Shown here one piece after another: positions 8,282-15,647 of a stretch of 33,694 nucleotides of DNA. The stretch is from JAEUMD01 sp937950105 (lineage in GTDB: Bacteria; Pseudomonadota; Alphaproteobacteria; Rhizobiales; Hyphomicrobiaceae). The notes beneath the pieces were generated by a model. The model saw only the letters and a list, made by a program, of their open reading frames with translations. It was not told where the DNA came from and did not search any database. The stretch is from the NCBI GenBank assembly GCA_036821845.1, contig DAISIT010000028.1, positions 1-33,694 on the forward strand, read 5' to 3'. Positions within the stretch are counted from its first letter, which is position 1. Each line of letters begins with the position of its first letter. The translations under genes were made by a program, and so were the position numbers.

Positions 8282-8758
8282 TTGACGCGGGAAACCTACA
8301 AGTCGCTCGCAGCGAAGGCTGCGGCCGAAGTGCGCGAACTCCTGCCGTGGGACCTCGACCGGCTGCAGCGGGCGGAGCCCCGCCTGCTGGTGCTCGACGT
8401 GCGCGAGCGCAGCGAGTTCGAACAGGCCCACATCAAGGGCTCGCTGAACGTGCCGCGCGGCATTCTCGAGGCCGCCTGCGAATACGATTACGCGGAAACC
8501 GAGCCGGAGTTGGTGGCGGCGCGCGACCGCCCCGTCGTGGTGGTGTGCCGTTCGGGCAATCGCAGCGCGCTCGCCGCGCTGGTCATGCGCCTGCTCGGCT
8601 ACGAGAACGTCGCGTCGCTGAAGCTCGGCATCAAGGGCTGGAACGACGGTGACCTGCCGCTCGTCGACTGCCGCGGCGTCACCGTCGATGGCGACGATGC
8701 CGCCCACCTGATCGAACCGAAGATCGCACCCGAGCAACGCGATCCGTCGCGGCGCTGA
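8282..8758 (+). CDS. Rhodanese-like domain protein
   Basis: This single-domain rhodanese (158 aa from the chosen start) is expected to carry persulfide sulfur on an active-site Cys. The active loop CRSGNRS starts at Cys89 and keeps the Arg that closes the six-residue loop. Upstream are the typical LLVLDVRERSEFEQAHIKGSLNVPRG substrate-domain residues. The TTG at 8282 is chosen because GGGAGG lies about 5 nt upstream; the frame is open upstream to 8213, and a GTG at 8264 is possible. About 35 residues follow the domain, without recognised motifs. It ends 20 bp from the convergent MfnF-like gene. Confidence 0.85.
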   Translation: MTRETYKSLAAKAAAEVRELLPWDLDRLQRAEPRLLVLDVRERSEFEQAHIKGSLNVPRGILEAACEYDYAETEPELVAARDRPVVVVCRSGNRSALAALVMRLLGYENVASLKLGIKGWNDGDLPLVDCRGVTVDGDDAAHLIEPKIAPEQRDPSRR

Positions 8759-8778
8759 AGCTTGCCTGCGCGATACGA

Positions 8779-9834
8779 TCAAGGACTCTTGGTTGACGCC
8801 GCGAGCAGTGCGACGGCGACGGCCGGGGCCGCGTGCGTCGCCGCCGGACGGCACTCCGGCGGCGCGCCGACGAGTTCACCGAACGTCACCGGCTGCATGC
8901 CGGTCCTGAGCGCCAGCGCGGCGGCGACATCGGCACCGATACCGGCGGTGACCAGTGGCCCGAAGGCGATGTCGGGTGACGCCGACAGCACCTGCAGCAA
9001 ACCGTCGTGGATCGAGCGCATCTGCGCTTCCGCGATCGTGCGCGCGGTCGCCTGCCAGTGCGCCAACGTGCCGTCGTCCGCTTCGCGACCGAGCATGCGG
9101 GCAAGTCGGGCGACGCTTTCCACCAGGCTCTTGCCGCGTCCGTCTGCGGTGGCGTGCAGGTCGACCGCATCGTCCAGTTCGCCGAGGATGCGGCGCACGT
9201 CGGCCATTGTGGCGAGGTACTCGCGCGCGAGCGTGGTCCACTCGCCCTTGAACGGTGCGCGCGTCGTGACGCCCATCACCGCCGTGCGCGTGAAGCCAGT
9301 GTAGACGAGTTCGCCGGTGGCCTGTCGCGCCGCATCGGTCACTCCGCGTGGCACCGGCCTGCTGTCGATGACAGGAACGATGTCGGCCGTGGTGGAGCCG
9401 AAATCGAGGATGACGAAATGCGCCTCGCGCGTGGCACGGGCGGCCGCCTGCGCGGTGGCGAGGAAGTTGGTCGAACCCGCGTCGGCAGGATGCGAACAAG
9501 CTTCATCGGCCGTGCCGAAGCCGCGCAGGCCGAGCCAATATGATGCTTCGTTGCCGAAGGCCGCGCCGATGCGCCGGGTGAGGACCGCAACACCATCGGC
9601 GCGGGTGGCAAACAGATCCGACAACTCGCCCGTCATGGTCACGGCGAAGCGATCGGCCTTGGCCAGCATGGGCGCCGCGGCAGAAAAGGCGGCGTCGAGT
9701 TTGTCGATCCCCTGCCACAGCGGGCACACGAACTGCTCGACCGCGACCGGGCGGCCGTCCGCGACCAGCGCCACCTTGAGGTGCGCTCCTCCGACATCGA
9801 GCCCAGCGATCGTTGCCATCGACTTGCCGCCCAT
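8779..9834 (-). CDS. Hydantoinase/oxoprolinase-family H4MPT-linked C1 protein (MfnF-like)
   Basis: This ASKHA-fold protein (351 aa) is of the hydantoinase/oxoprolinase type that accompanies H4MPT genes in methylotrophs and methanogens. In methanogens the homologue MfnF joins aminomethylfuran phosphate to the tyramine-glutamate moiety of methanofuran. The phosphate-1 loop is GLDVGGAHLKVALV (residues 11-24) and phosphate-2 is ILDFGSTTADIVPV near 145. A conserved TGELSDLF segment lies near 69. The start is MGGKSM; an internal Met six residues in is also possible, as neither has a clear ribosome site. It is divergent from the HisA-like gene with 125 bp between. A role in methylofuran assembly is inference from family and context. 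Confidence 0.85.
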   Translation of the reverse strand: MGGKSMATIAGLDVGGAHLKVALVADGRPVAVEQFVCPLWQGIDKLDAAFSAAAPMLAKADRFAVTMTGELSDLFATRADGVAVLTRRIGAAFGNEASYWLGLRGFGTADEACSHPADAGSTNFLATAQAAARATREAHFVILDFGSTTADIVPVIDSRPVPRGVTDAARQATGELVYTGFTRTAVMGVTTRAPFKGEWTTLAREYLATMADVRRILGELDDAVDLHATADGRGKSLVESVARLARMLGREADDGTLAHWQATARTIAEAQMRSIHDGLLQVLSASPDIAFGPLVTAGIGADVAAALALRTGMQPVTFGELVGAPPECRPAATHAAPAVAVALLAASTKSP

Positions 9835-9959
9835 TCAGGTTCTCGTTGGAGGCTGTCGCCTCGCCGTGCAATTTTGCCAGATAGCAGATGCCACCGCATG
9901 CGTCGGTAACGCATGCACCAACGCGATCGGGTTTTCGTCAACACTCTTGCGAGCGAGAC

Positions 9960-10673
9960 ATGCACGTCATCCCGGTGCTCGATCTCAAAGGTGGTCTCGT
10001 CGTGCATGCGACGGGGGGGAACCGCGCCGCGTATCGGCCGATCGAGACGCCACTGGCGGCCTCCGCCGATCCGATTGACGTCACGCGCGGCCTGCTCGGC
10101 GTGTTTGCGTTCGACACGCTCTACATCGCCGACCTCGATGGCATTGCCGGTACGGGGCGCAATCACGACAGCATTTGTGCCTTGCGCAGCGAATTTCCGG
10201 CGCTGGAGTTCTGGATCGACGAAGGCGCCGCGCAGACGAATGCGGTTGCCGCCCTGTCACGCATGCCGGGTGTCCGCCCTGTCGTCGGATCGGAGACGCT
10301 GCCGTCGCAAGGGCGTCTGGCCGAACTGCTTGCGGCGGGTGCCGGACAGGCGCTGCTGTCCCTCGACTACAAGGGTGAGCAACTTCTCGGTCCCGCAGGG
10401 CTCGACGAAGAGCCGCAGCTCTGGCCCGACACGGTGATCGCCATGACGCTGGCGGCTGTCGGCATGGACGGCGGACCGGACCTCGACCGCGTCGCCACGC
10501 TCAAGCGGCGCTCGCGGACGACCCGCATTGTCGCGGCCGGCGGGGTGCGGTGTGCAGAAGATCTGCGGGCCCTGCGCCGCGCGGGGGCTTCGGCCGCCCT
10601 GGTCGCGACCGCGCTTCACGCCAAAAAGCTCGAGGCCGGCGACCTCTCTGCGGTCGCCGGCCTCGACTGTTGA
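9960..10673 (+). CDS. HisA/HisF-like TIM-barrel protein of C1 islands
   Basis: This 237-aa beta/alpha-barrel protein is related to HisA (ProFAR isomerase). It belongs to the HisA/HisF-related group shared by methanogenic archaea and H4MPT-using methylotrophs. It starts MHVIPVLDLKGG, where Asp8 matches the first catalytic Asp of HisA. A second Asp sits in LLSLDYKGE near residue 135, and the C-terminal phosphate-binding strand reads RIVAAGGVRCAEDL. Context argues against histidine synthesis: no other his gene is near, and it lies between an MfnF-like gene and fae. The ATG at 9960 is preferred; an in-frame upstream ATG near 9888 lacks support. The last codons form a 14-bp hairpin. Reaction unknown; a cofactor-biosynthetic isomerase or synthase is inferred. 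Confidence 0.85.
   Translation: MHVIPVLDLKGGLVVHATGGNRAAYRPIETPLAASADPIDVTRGLLGVFAFDTLYIADLDGIAGTGRNHDSICALRSEFPALEFWIDEGAAQTNAVAALSRMPGVRPVVGSETLPSQGRLAELLAAGAGQALLSLDYKGEQLLGPAGLDEEPQLWPDTVIAMTLAAVGMDGGPDLDRVATLKRRSRTTRIVAAGGVRCAEDLRALRRAGASAALVATALHAKKLEAGDLSAVAGLDC
10631..10665 (+). terminator. Perfect 14-bp hairpin in the 3' end of the HisA-like gene
   Basis: Arms 10631-10644 and 10652-10665 pair perfectly around a 7-nt loop (TCTCTGC). The hairpin lies within codons for the last residues and ends 5 bp before the stop. No T run follows, so it may be an RNA 3' stabiliser or a Rho-limited terminator rather than an intrinsic one. Confidence 0.5.
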
Positions 10674-10691
10674 TCGGTTTCGCTCATGATC

Positions 10692-10709
10692 CGGTGCCTG
10701 GGGGCACCG
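10692..10709. terminator. Bidirectional hairpin between HisA-like gene and fae
   Basis: A perfect 7-bp stem CGGTGCC/GGCACCG with loop TGGG sits between the convergent genes. There is no T tract on either strand; it could serve either transcript. Confidence 0.4.
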
Positions 10710-10733
10710 TCACATCTCCGTCGGAGCGCGGTT

Positions 10734-10793
10734 TCAGCCGTTGCTGCGGCCGGAGAACAAGCGGCCCAATCGCTGAAGCAGACCTGCCTTCAT
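10734..10793 (-). CDS. Possible 19-aa small ORF directly downstream of fae
   Basis: The short frame MKAGLLQRLGRLFSGRSNG begins 45 nt after the fae stop and lies in the same reading frame as fae. The 15 codons between the fae TGA and this ATG are also open. The peptide would be basic and amphipathic. No ribosome site is evident before the ATG, so this may be chance. I list it only because it is in phase with fae and would be missed by size filters. Confidence 0.25.
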   Translation of the reverse strand: MKAGLLQRLGRLFSGRSNG

Positions 10794-10838
10794 AGGCGGT
10801 GCGTTTTTGTTCTTGTCCTGCTCAGGATGGTTTCCGCT

Positions 10839-11351
10839 TCAAGACTTGGCAGCGAACGGGTGCGAAGCCGAGTTGCGCTGCGCGGTCGCCTCGGCGGCCG
10901 TCGGCTTGCCGGCCACGGCGCGGGCGATGGCTTCCTTGACGGCGCGGTAGTTGAAGTCCTGGATCTTGGCGTCGTCGGCCGCTTCCCAGTGGATGAACAC
11001 GCCGACGCAGATGTAGAGATCGTCGGCCTCGTCAGCCGGGATCACGCCCTCGGCGACCGAATCCTGAACGGCCTTGGCGACGCCGTACTGGGCCGGTCCG
11101 AACATCTGGACGGCCTGGCGGGCGTCCTTGATGGTGACCTTGTTGAACATCACGGTGTTCGGCTTGCACGCCAGGTTCGGCGCGATCACGGCGAGCAGCG
11201 CGGTGAAGCCGTCCTTGTTGTTCGTCAGGCTGTTGCAGAACGCAGTCTCGGCAGCCGAGCCGCGCGGTCCGATGATCAGGTCGATGTGGGCCACCTCGTT
11301 GCCATCGCCGACCAGCGACTCACCGACGCAAACCTTGTTGATCTTGGCCAT
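10839..11351 (-). CDS. fae: Formaldehyde-activating enzyme Fae
   Basis: Fae catalyses condensation of formaldehyde with H4MPT to methylene-H4MPT, the entry step of the cytoplasmic C1 oxidation pathway. The 170-aa protein matches the family along its whole length: MAKINKVCVGESLVGDG, then AHIDLIIGPRGSAAETAF with the conserved His (His22 here) and Asp of the active site, and later VMFNKVTIKDARQAVQMFGPAQ. GGAGG lies about 10 nt before the ATG. It is preceded by a 197-bp leader after the CitG-like gene, so it probably has its own promoter in addition to any read-through. It is convergent with the HisA-like gene. A high-expression gene in methylotrophs. Confidence 0.97.
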   Translation of the reverse strand: MAKINKVCVGESLVGDGNEVAHIDLIIGPRGSAAETAFCNSLTNNKDGFTALLAVIAPNLACKPNTVMFNKVTIKDARQAVQMFGPAQYGVAKAVQDSVAEGVIPADEADDLYICVGVFIHWEAADDAKIQDFNYRAVKEAIARAVAGKPTAAEATAQRNSASHPFAAKS

Positions 11352-11473
11352 ACCTGGGGTTCCTCCGATTGTCCTAAAGCTCTGCGGACGCCTGACCCCG
11401 GGAAGGGTCTCACCAAGGCTTGTCCGCGGTCCCGAGCTATCCCAGTTGCAGCGATCGGTGATTGTTGCCTCAC

Positions 11474-11485
11474 CGAACCGGTTCG
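11474..11485. promoter_or_regulatory. 12-bp palindrome in fae leader
   Basis: The perfect palindrome CGAACCGGTTCG lies about 30 bp downstream of the candidate fae -10 hexamer and about 120 bp before the fae ATG. It has the form of a dimer-binding operator, but no regulator can be named. Confidence 0.35.
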
Positions 11486-11515
11486 CCAGATAGCGGCGCC
11501 GTCAGCACCGCGGCT

Positions 11516-11544
11516 AAATAACGCCAGGACTGTACTTTAGACAA
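11516..11544 (-). promoter_or_regulatory. Candidate fae promoter
   Basis: On the minus strand, TTGTCT (11539-11544) and TTATTT (11516-11521) are separated by 17 bp, in an AT-richer patch right after the CitG-like stop. The -10 match is weak, so this is tentative. Confidence 0.35.
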
Positions 11545-11548
11545 GGGG

Positions 11549-12430
11549 CTATGGCGCCTGGAACTGTTCCAGATCGGCGGCGAGCAGCGTCGCCACGACG
11601 AAGTCCGCCGTGGTGCCGGGGTTCCAGCCGTTGGCCTTGAGCAGCGCGTCGAGCCGCAGCAGCTCGGGCCAGCTCTCGCCGCTCGCGAGCGGATGCCAGA
11701 ACGGGCGGGCGGCCTTGGCCAGCGCCTGCACGTGCGCGGCCGTCTCGAAGCCGAACTTGCGCCGGATGTGGCTGTCGGGATAGCGCGCCAGCAGCGACAT
11801 GTGCAGCGTCGACACGGCATCGGCATCGGCCGTGCCGGGCGTCGATGCAACTTGTCTGCGGGCAGCGACGAGCACGCCGAGGTGATCCTCGAAGATGTCG
11901 CGGAAGCCGTTGGCGTAGGCGGCCGCGATGCGGTCACGCGGTGCGGCGAGGCGCATGGCCTCGATGAGGGAGATGCTCGGCGCCTCGTTGACGTCGGCCT
12001 CCTCGCTCGAGCCGAGCCCGCCGGGATTGGCGAGCCGGATCGCCGCATAGACGTGCCCGGCATCGTCTGCGTCGAGGCTGGCGAGAACCTGCGCGACACG
12101 CGCCTGCAGCGGCGCCGGGGAGGCGAGCATCGCGGCCGCGGCCAGCGGAACCGACAGCAGCAGGATGCCGAGATTGGTGTTGCAGCCGGCGGCCGCCATG
12201 CTCGCCGCGACGGCCCGGTGGATGCGGTGCCCCGGCCTCAGCGACAGATCGGCGACGAACGGAGTGGCGGCTTCGGCGGCGGCGAGGAAATGCGCGACCT
12301 CCATGCCGTGGCCGCTGGCGTGGACATGGACGTTGCCCGGCTTCAGCGCTTCGACCTCGGCACGGCAGGCCGCCACGAAGGCCGCGCGCACCCGGTCCGT
12401 GGACAGCGGTCCTCGGCCGGCCCTGCTCAT
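11549..12430 (-). CDS. CitG-like (triphosphoribosyl-dephospho-CoA synthase family) C1-island protein
   Basis: This protein (293 aa) is related to CitG/MdcB, which transfer ribosyl units from ATP to dephospho-CoA. Seen are the N-terminal AEVEALKPGNVHVHASGHGME segment (the family's KPG..H..G pattern), the HRAVAASMAAAGCNTNLGILLL core, and the later EADVNEAPSISLIEAMRLAA helix. No citrate or malonate lyase genes are near. The ATG overlaps the stop of the RimK-like gene (ATGA), so it is co-translated with it. It probably corresponds to the CitG-like open frame long known next to mch and fae in Methylorubrum extorquens (Orf7; recalled, not checked). A role in H4MPT or methylofuran synthesis is inferred. 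Confidence 0.85.
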   Translation of the reverse strand: MSRAGRGPLSTDRVRAAFVAACRAEVEALKPGNVHVHASGHGMEVAHFLAAAEAATPFVADLSLRPGHRIHRAVAASMAAAGCNTNLGILLLSVPLAAAAMLASPAPLQARVAQVLASLDADDAGHVYAAIRLANPGGLGSSEEADVNEAPSISLIEAMRLAAPRDRIAAAYANGFRDIFEDHLGVLVAARRQVASTPGTADADAVSTLHMSLLARYPDSHIRRKFGFETAAHVQALAKAARPFWHPLASGESWPELLRLDALLKANGWNPGTTADFVVATLLAADLEQFQAP

Positions 12431-13392
12431 ACCGGCAGCGTCTCGCCGGCAACGGCTGCCAGAAAGTCCTCGGCCAGTGTCCAGGCGATGTTGATGTCGG
12501 TGATGCTCTGCAACCCCTTCCACGCCGGGTTCGAATTGATCTCCAGCACCAGCAGGTTGCCGGTTTCGTCGCGGATCAGATCGACGCCGGCATAGGCGGC
12601 ACCGATGGCTTCGCAGGCGGCGAGAGCGAGCCCGTCCAGTTCGGCCGTGGCAGCGTCGGAGAGATCGACCGCGGTCGCCGTCGCGCCCTGATGGATATTG
12701 GTGATCCACGTCTGGCCGACACGCGCCATCGCCGCCAGAACACGGCCACGCGACACGAGCACGCGCCAGTCCTCGAAGTGGTTCTGGTCTGCGCGGCGCA
12801 GGTAACGCTGCGTGTAGTAGACGTTGCCGACAGCATCGGGCGCCGGCAGTTGCGCCGGGTCGTCGGCGCGCATGACGCCGTTGCCCTGGCTGCCGAACAG
12901 TGGCTTCACCACGACCGGCGCCGCCTGCTCCGCGAGGAAACGGCGGGCGCGCTCGATGCCCTCGGCGGTTCGAGTCGAGGGCACCGGCAGGCCGGCACGC
13001 TGGAAGCGGAACGTGGCGGTCGACTTGTCGACGCAGCGCTCGATGGCGCGGGCGTCGTTCCACACGGTGATGCCGAAACTTTCGAGCGCGTGCAGGATGC
13101 CGAGACGCAGCGTGATCTGCTCGAGGCTGCCGGTCGAGACCGAGCGCACGAATACGCCATCGGGCAGCGCTCCCGCAAACCCGGGGATGTCGAGACCCGA
13201 GGCGAGCCGCGTATCGAAAGCGCAGTCCTTGAGCGTGGTGACGACGACGTCGGCGCCGCGGGCTTCCATTGCCGTCTTGAGCTGGCGCGAATGCCAGTCG
13301 CCGCCGCCATCCTCGACGAACAACGCAATGCGCGGCCGGCGTGATGGCAATGCGTGCAGGGCGGCCGGCGGAAGCGGTGTGGCGTCGTTCAT
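12427..13392 (-). CDS. RimK-like ATP-grasp ligase of the H4MPT island
   Basis: This ATP-grasp ligase (321 aa) is of the RimK/MptN type, which adds amino acids such as glutamate to a carboxyl acceptor. The lid and ATP site appear as PVVVKPLFGSQGNGV near residue 165. The Mg-binding end is DLIRDETGNLLVLEINSNPAWKG near 280, with the expected E-I-N. The first 100 residues form a pre-ATP-grasp domain (IALFVEDGGGDWHSRQLKTAM). The chosen ATG at 13392 lies 28 bp after the mch stop; the 3' end overlaps the CitG-like start. It probably matches Orf5 of the M. extorquens mch-fae island (recalled). Its substrate is not established; methylofuran glutamylation is a candidate. Confidence 0.87.
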   Translation of the reverse strand: MNDATPLPPAALHALPSRRPRIALFVEDGGGDWHSRQLKTAMEARGADVVVTTLKDCAFDTRLASGLDIPGFAGALPDGVFVRSVSTGSLEQITLRLGILHALESFGITVWNDARAIERCVDKSTATFRFQRAGLPVPSTRTAEGIERARRFLAEQAAPVVVKPLFGSQGNGVMRADDPAQLPAPDAVGNVYYTQRYLRRADQNHFEDWRVLVSRGRVLAAMARVGQTWITNIHQGATATAVDLSDAATAELDGLALAACEAIGAAYAGVDLIRDETGNLLVLEINSNPAWKGLQSITDINIAWTLAEDFLAAVAGETLPV

Positions 13393-13420
13393 GCGGCGAT
13401 CCGGAGAGCGGCGGCAATCA

Positions 13421-14404
13421 TCAGGCAAAGCTCGCGTCGACGATCTCCGGGGCGAGCGCGCCGGCGTGGAACGAGCGCCCCGTATCGAGATTCGAGACGG
13501 TGACGAGGGCGGGCGAGAACAGCGAAGGATCGATCTTGTAGAAGTCGCCGTTGACGGCGGCGAAGATCTCCGCGAACGGGCGGCCATAGGCGGACGAGGT
13601 GCGGCTCGGCAGTTTCTCGGCGAGCGCGCTCGCCGCATCGTCGCTGCCGCGCACGAACAGCTGGATGCGACCGCCGTAGATGATGGCGTCGTTGGTGCGG
13701 CCCATGGCCTGAATGAAATCGGGAACCGGCGGCGCGATCGGCGCGACGCCGTAGCCGTCGACGATGTCGGTCAGCGGGAAGTGCAACTCGTGCGCCTTGT
13801 GCAGGGCCACCTCCAGCACGCGCGCTGCGATCTGCACGCCGCCGGCGAGGCTGCCGGTCGGCGCGTAGAGCACCGTGAGATTGGAGGGCGCGATGCCGCA
13901 GGCCTGAGCGACGTTGGTCGCGACTAGGGACGGCGGCGCCTTGTCGCCCTCGATGACCAGCGCGGTGCGGGCGTTGCTGTCGGCGTAGCCGAGTTCTCCA
14001 TAGAGCTTCTCGACTCGCGACAGCGCGCGCGCCGGACCGGAGCCCAGCGCAAAGAAACCTGTCGCCTCGTCGGTGATGGTCCAGCCTGCATACTGGCTGC
14101 CGAGGCAGGCGATCACCGGATTGGTCGAATGCACGACGACGCCGAGCGGCCACTTGTCGAGGCCCGACTGCGAGGTGATCGAGACGGTACCGAGCCCGCC
14201 CATGCAGATTTCACCGAGGCGCCGGCCCGCTTCCAGTCCGCCGGCCGTCTCCGCCCCGCAATCGACGCGGCGCTCTCCCGCGTCGCCCGTCGAGACGACG
14301 CAGCGCAGCGTGGCGGCATCGGCGACGAGCTTGTCGACGAGCAGCGAAGCGCGCTCGGAAACGCTGACGGCAGGCGCGGCAGAAGCGGGCGTCGAAGCGG
14401 GCAT
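13421..14404 (-). CDS. mch: Methenyl-tetrahydromethanopterin cyclohydrolase
   Basis: Mch hydrolyses methenyl-H4MPT to formyl-H4MPT in the cytoplasm. The 327-aa protein matches the family end to end. Landmarks are RRLGEICMGGLGTV near 62, SGLDKWPLGVVVHSTNPVIACLGSQYAGW at 79-107, and DFIQAMGRTNDAIIYGG near 230. AGGAG is placed about 10 nt before the ATG at 14404. It lies 27 bp downstream of the ATP-grasp gene and 28 bp upstream of the RimK-like gene, within one transcription unit. The first 15 residues are Ala/Pro/Ser-rich and not part of the fold. Confidence 0.97.
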   Translation of the reverse strand: MPASTPASAAPAVSVSERASLLVDKLVADAATLRCVVSTGDAGERRVDCGAETAGGLEAGRRLGEICMGGLGTVSITSQSGLDKWPLGVVVHSTNPVIACLGSQYAGWTITDEATGFFALGSGPARALSRVEKLYGELGYADSNARTALVIEGDKAPPSLVATNVAQACGIAPSNLTVLYAPTGSLAGGVQIAARVLEVALHKAHELHFPLTDIVDGYGVAPIAPPVPDFIQAMGRTNDAIIYGGRIQLFVRGSDDAASALAEKLPSRTSSAYGRPFAEIFAAVNGDFYKIDPSLFSPALVTVSNLDTGRSFHAGALAPEIVDASFA

Positions 14405-14431
14405 GGGGGACGTCTCCTTCGTTTATGGTTG

Positions 14432-15565
14432 TTATGGTCGAGGATAAATCATCCGCATGAGTTCGCCGATACGCTCGTCGAGCAAGCGGTTAGCGGCGGC
14501 AACGTCGGGGCCGGTCGCATGCACGGTCGCGATCGGCCGGTGCCGAGGCACACGAGCGCCCGTGGCCGGGCGGTCCCTGACCCAGTCAGGCCATTCGATC
14601 GCGGGAACCTCGAGGTCGGCCGCATCGGCGTAGAGATAGGCCGCCGCGCGCGGCTTCGGCCGCCAGCCACCTTCCAGCACGAGGGTCGGATCGTCGCCTT
14701 CGCATGCCGCGAGATGCGCCTTGAACAGCGTGCCCGTATCATCGTCGAGCACGTCGAGGGACGCGCCAGGGCGCGGATTGAGTTCGATGAGATGCGGCAC
14801 GCCGTCGGCGACGATGAAGTCGAACGACACGAGGCCCGCGAGGCTCAGCGCGCGCGTCAGATCGAGGCCGATGTCGATCATGAGCGCTTCGAGGTCGGCT
14901 TCCATGTCGATGGAGCCGGCGGCGCCGCCATAGCGGAACGGACGGCGCGGCATGGGTGCGGCCCATTGCGACGTGAAGGCGAAGGCGGCGCGGCGATGGT
15001 TGACCACGCCGAGCATGGAGACGGCCTCGCCCTCGATGCGGCGCTGGTAGTAGCGGCCCGGCACGCCCGCGACGCGCTGGCGGCAGACCGCGATATGGCC
15101 GCCGCCGCTGCCGCCGATGCGCTTCGACAGCCAGCCGCGCCCGTCCTCGGGCGGTGTCGTTCGCGTCTCCGGATGGGCGATGCCGAGGCTTTCGAGCAGC
15201 GGGAAGAAGGTCGCCGGGTCCTTGGCCGCGCGCACGCTGCCAGCCTGGCAGCCGAGCAGATGGAAGCGCCGCGACAGCGCGAAGATCAGGTCGGGATTGT
15301 CCTCGAAGCCGGCACCGAGGACGAGACCCACGGGGGCCGAAGCGGCAGCGGCCGCGAGTTCGTCGAGGGCCGCGGTGAGCGACCGTTCGGCAAACCCGCG
15401 CGCGATCGCGTGGGGCAGCGTGCGCACGTCGCCCGCCAGCGCGCGCGTGTCCCCGTCGCCATACGCATCGGCGACCAGCGGTACGTAGCCGGCCCGACAC
15501 GCCGAAGCGGCGAGCGCACGTCCGGAGAAACCGGCGACGAGCACGGTTGGCGCAGTTGCGGACAT
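14432..15565 (-). CDS. ATP-grasp domain protein (PylC/MfnD-like)
   Basis: This second, unrelated-looking ATP-grasp protein (377 aa) sits between mtdB and mch. The N-terminal Rossmann-like part starts PTVLVAGFSGRALAASACRAG. The grasp region includes WLSKRIGGSGGGHIAV near 145, RYYQRRIEGEAVSML, and the metal-binding LVSFDFIVADGVPHLIELNPRPGASLD near 245-270. The domain order recalls PylC and the tyramine-glutamate ligase MfnD. It could be the counterpart of Orf17 of the M. extorquens C1 island, but I am not sure of that naming. It ends 27 bp before mch; 82 bp separate it from mtdB. A ligase step in methylofuran or H4MPT synthesis is inferred. Confidence 0.85.
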   Translation of the reverse strand: MSATAPTVLVAGFSGRALAASACRAGYVPLVADAYGDGDTRALAGDVRTLPHAIARGFAERSLTAALDELAAAAASAPVGLVLGAGFEDNPDLIFALSRRFHLLGCQAGSVRAAKDPATFFPLLESLGIAHPETRTTPPEDGRGWLSKRIGGSGGGHIAVCRQRVAGVPGRYYQRRIEGEAVSMLGVVNHRRAAFAFTSQWAAPMPRRPFRYGGAAGSIDMEADLEALMIDIGLDLTRALSLAGLVSFDFIVADGVPHLIELNPRPGASLDVLDDDTGTLFKAHLAACEGDDPTLVLEGGWRPKPRAAAYLYADAADLEVPAIEWPDWVRDRPATGARVPRHRPIATVHATGPDVAAANRLLDERIGELMRMIYPRP

Positions 15566-15647
15566 TTCGAGCGGCTCGCGAGAGTGTCATGATGGGCCGG
15601 GAAGGCGAGGAACTCGCGCCCCTCGCCTCGCAGCCCGGGAGAACGCG

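Noticed and set aside
9960..10673. Histidine biosynthesis gene hisA
   Set aside because: Sequence is only distantly HisA-like, no his genes are nearby, and the context is the H4MPT island.
10734..10841. Selenocysteine or programmed UGA readthrough of fae
   Set aside because: Fae is complete at its normal length, and I see no SECIS-like hairpin immediately after the TGA. Only the weaker small-ORF idea is kept.
10686..11540. Plus-strand frame covering fae in antisense
   Set aside because: fae is certain on the minus strand; the plus frame has low-complexity composition and no ribosome site.
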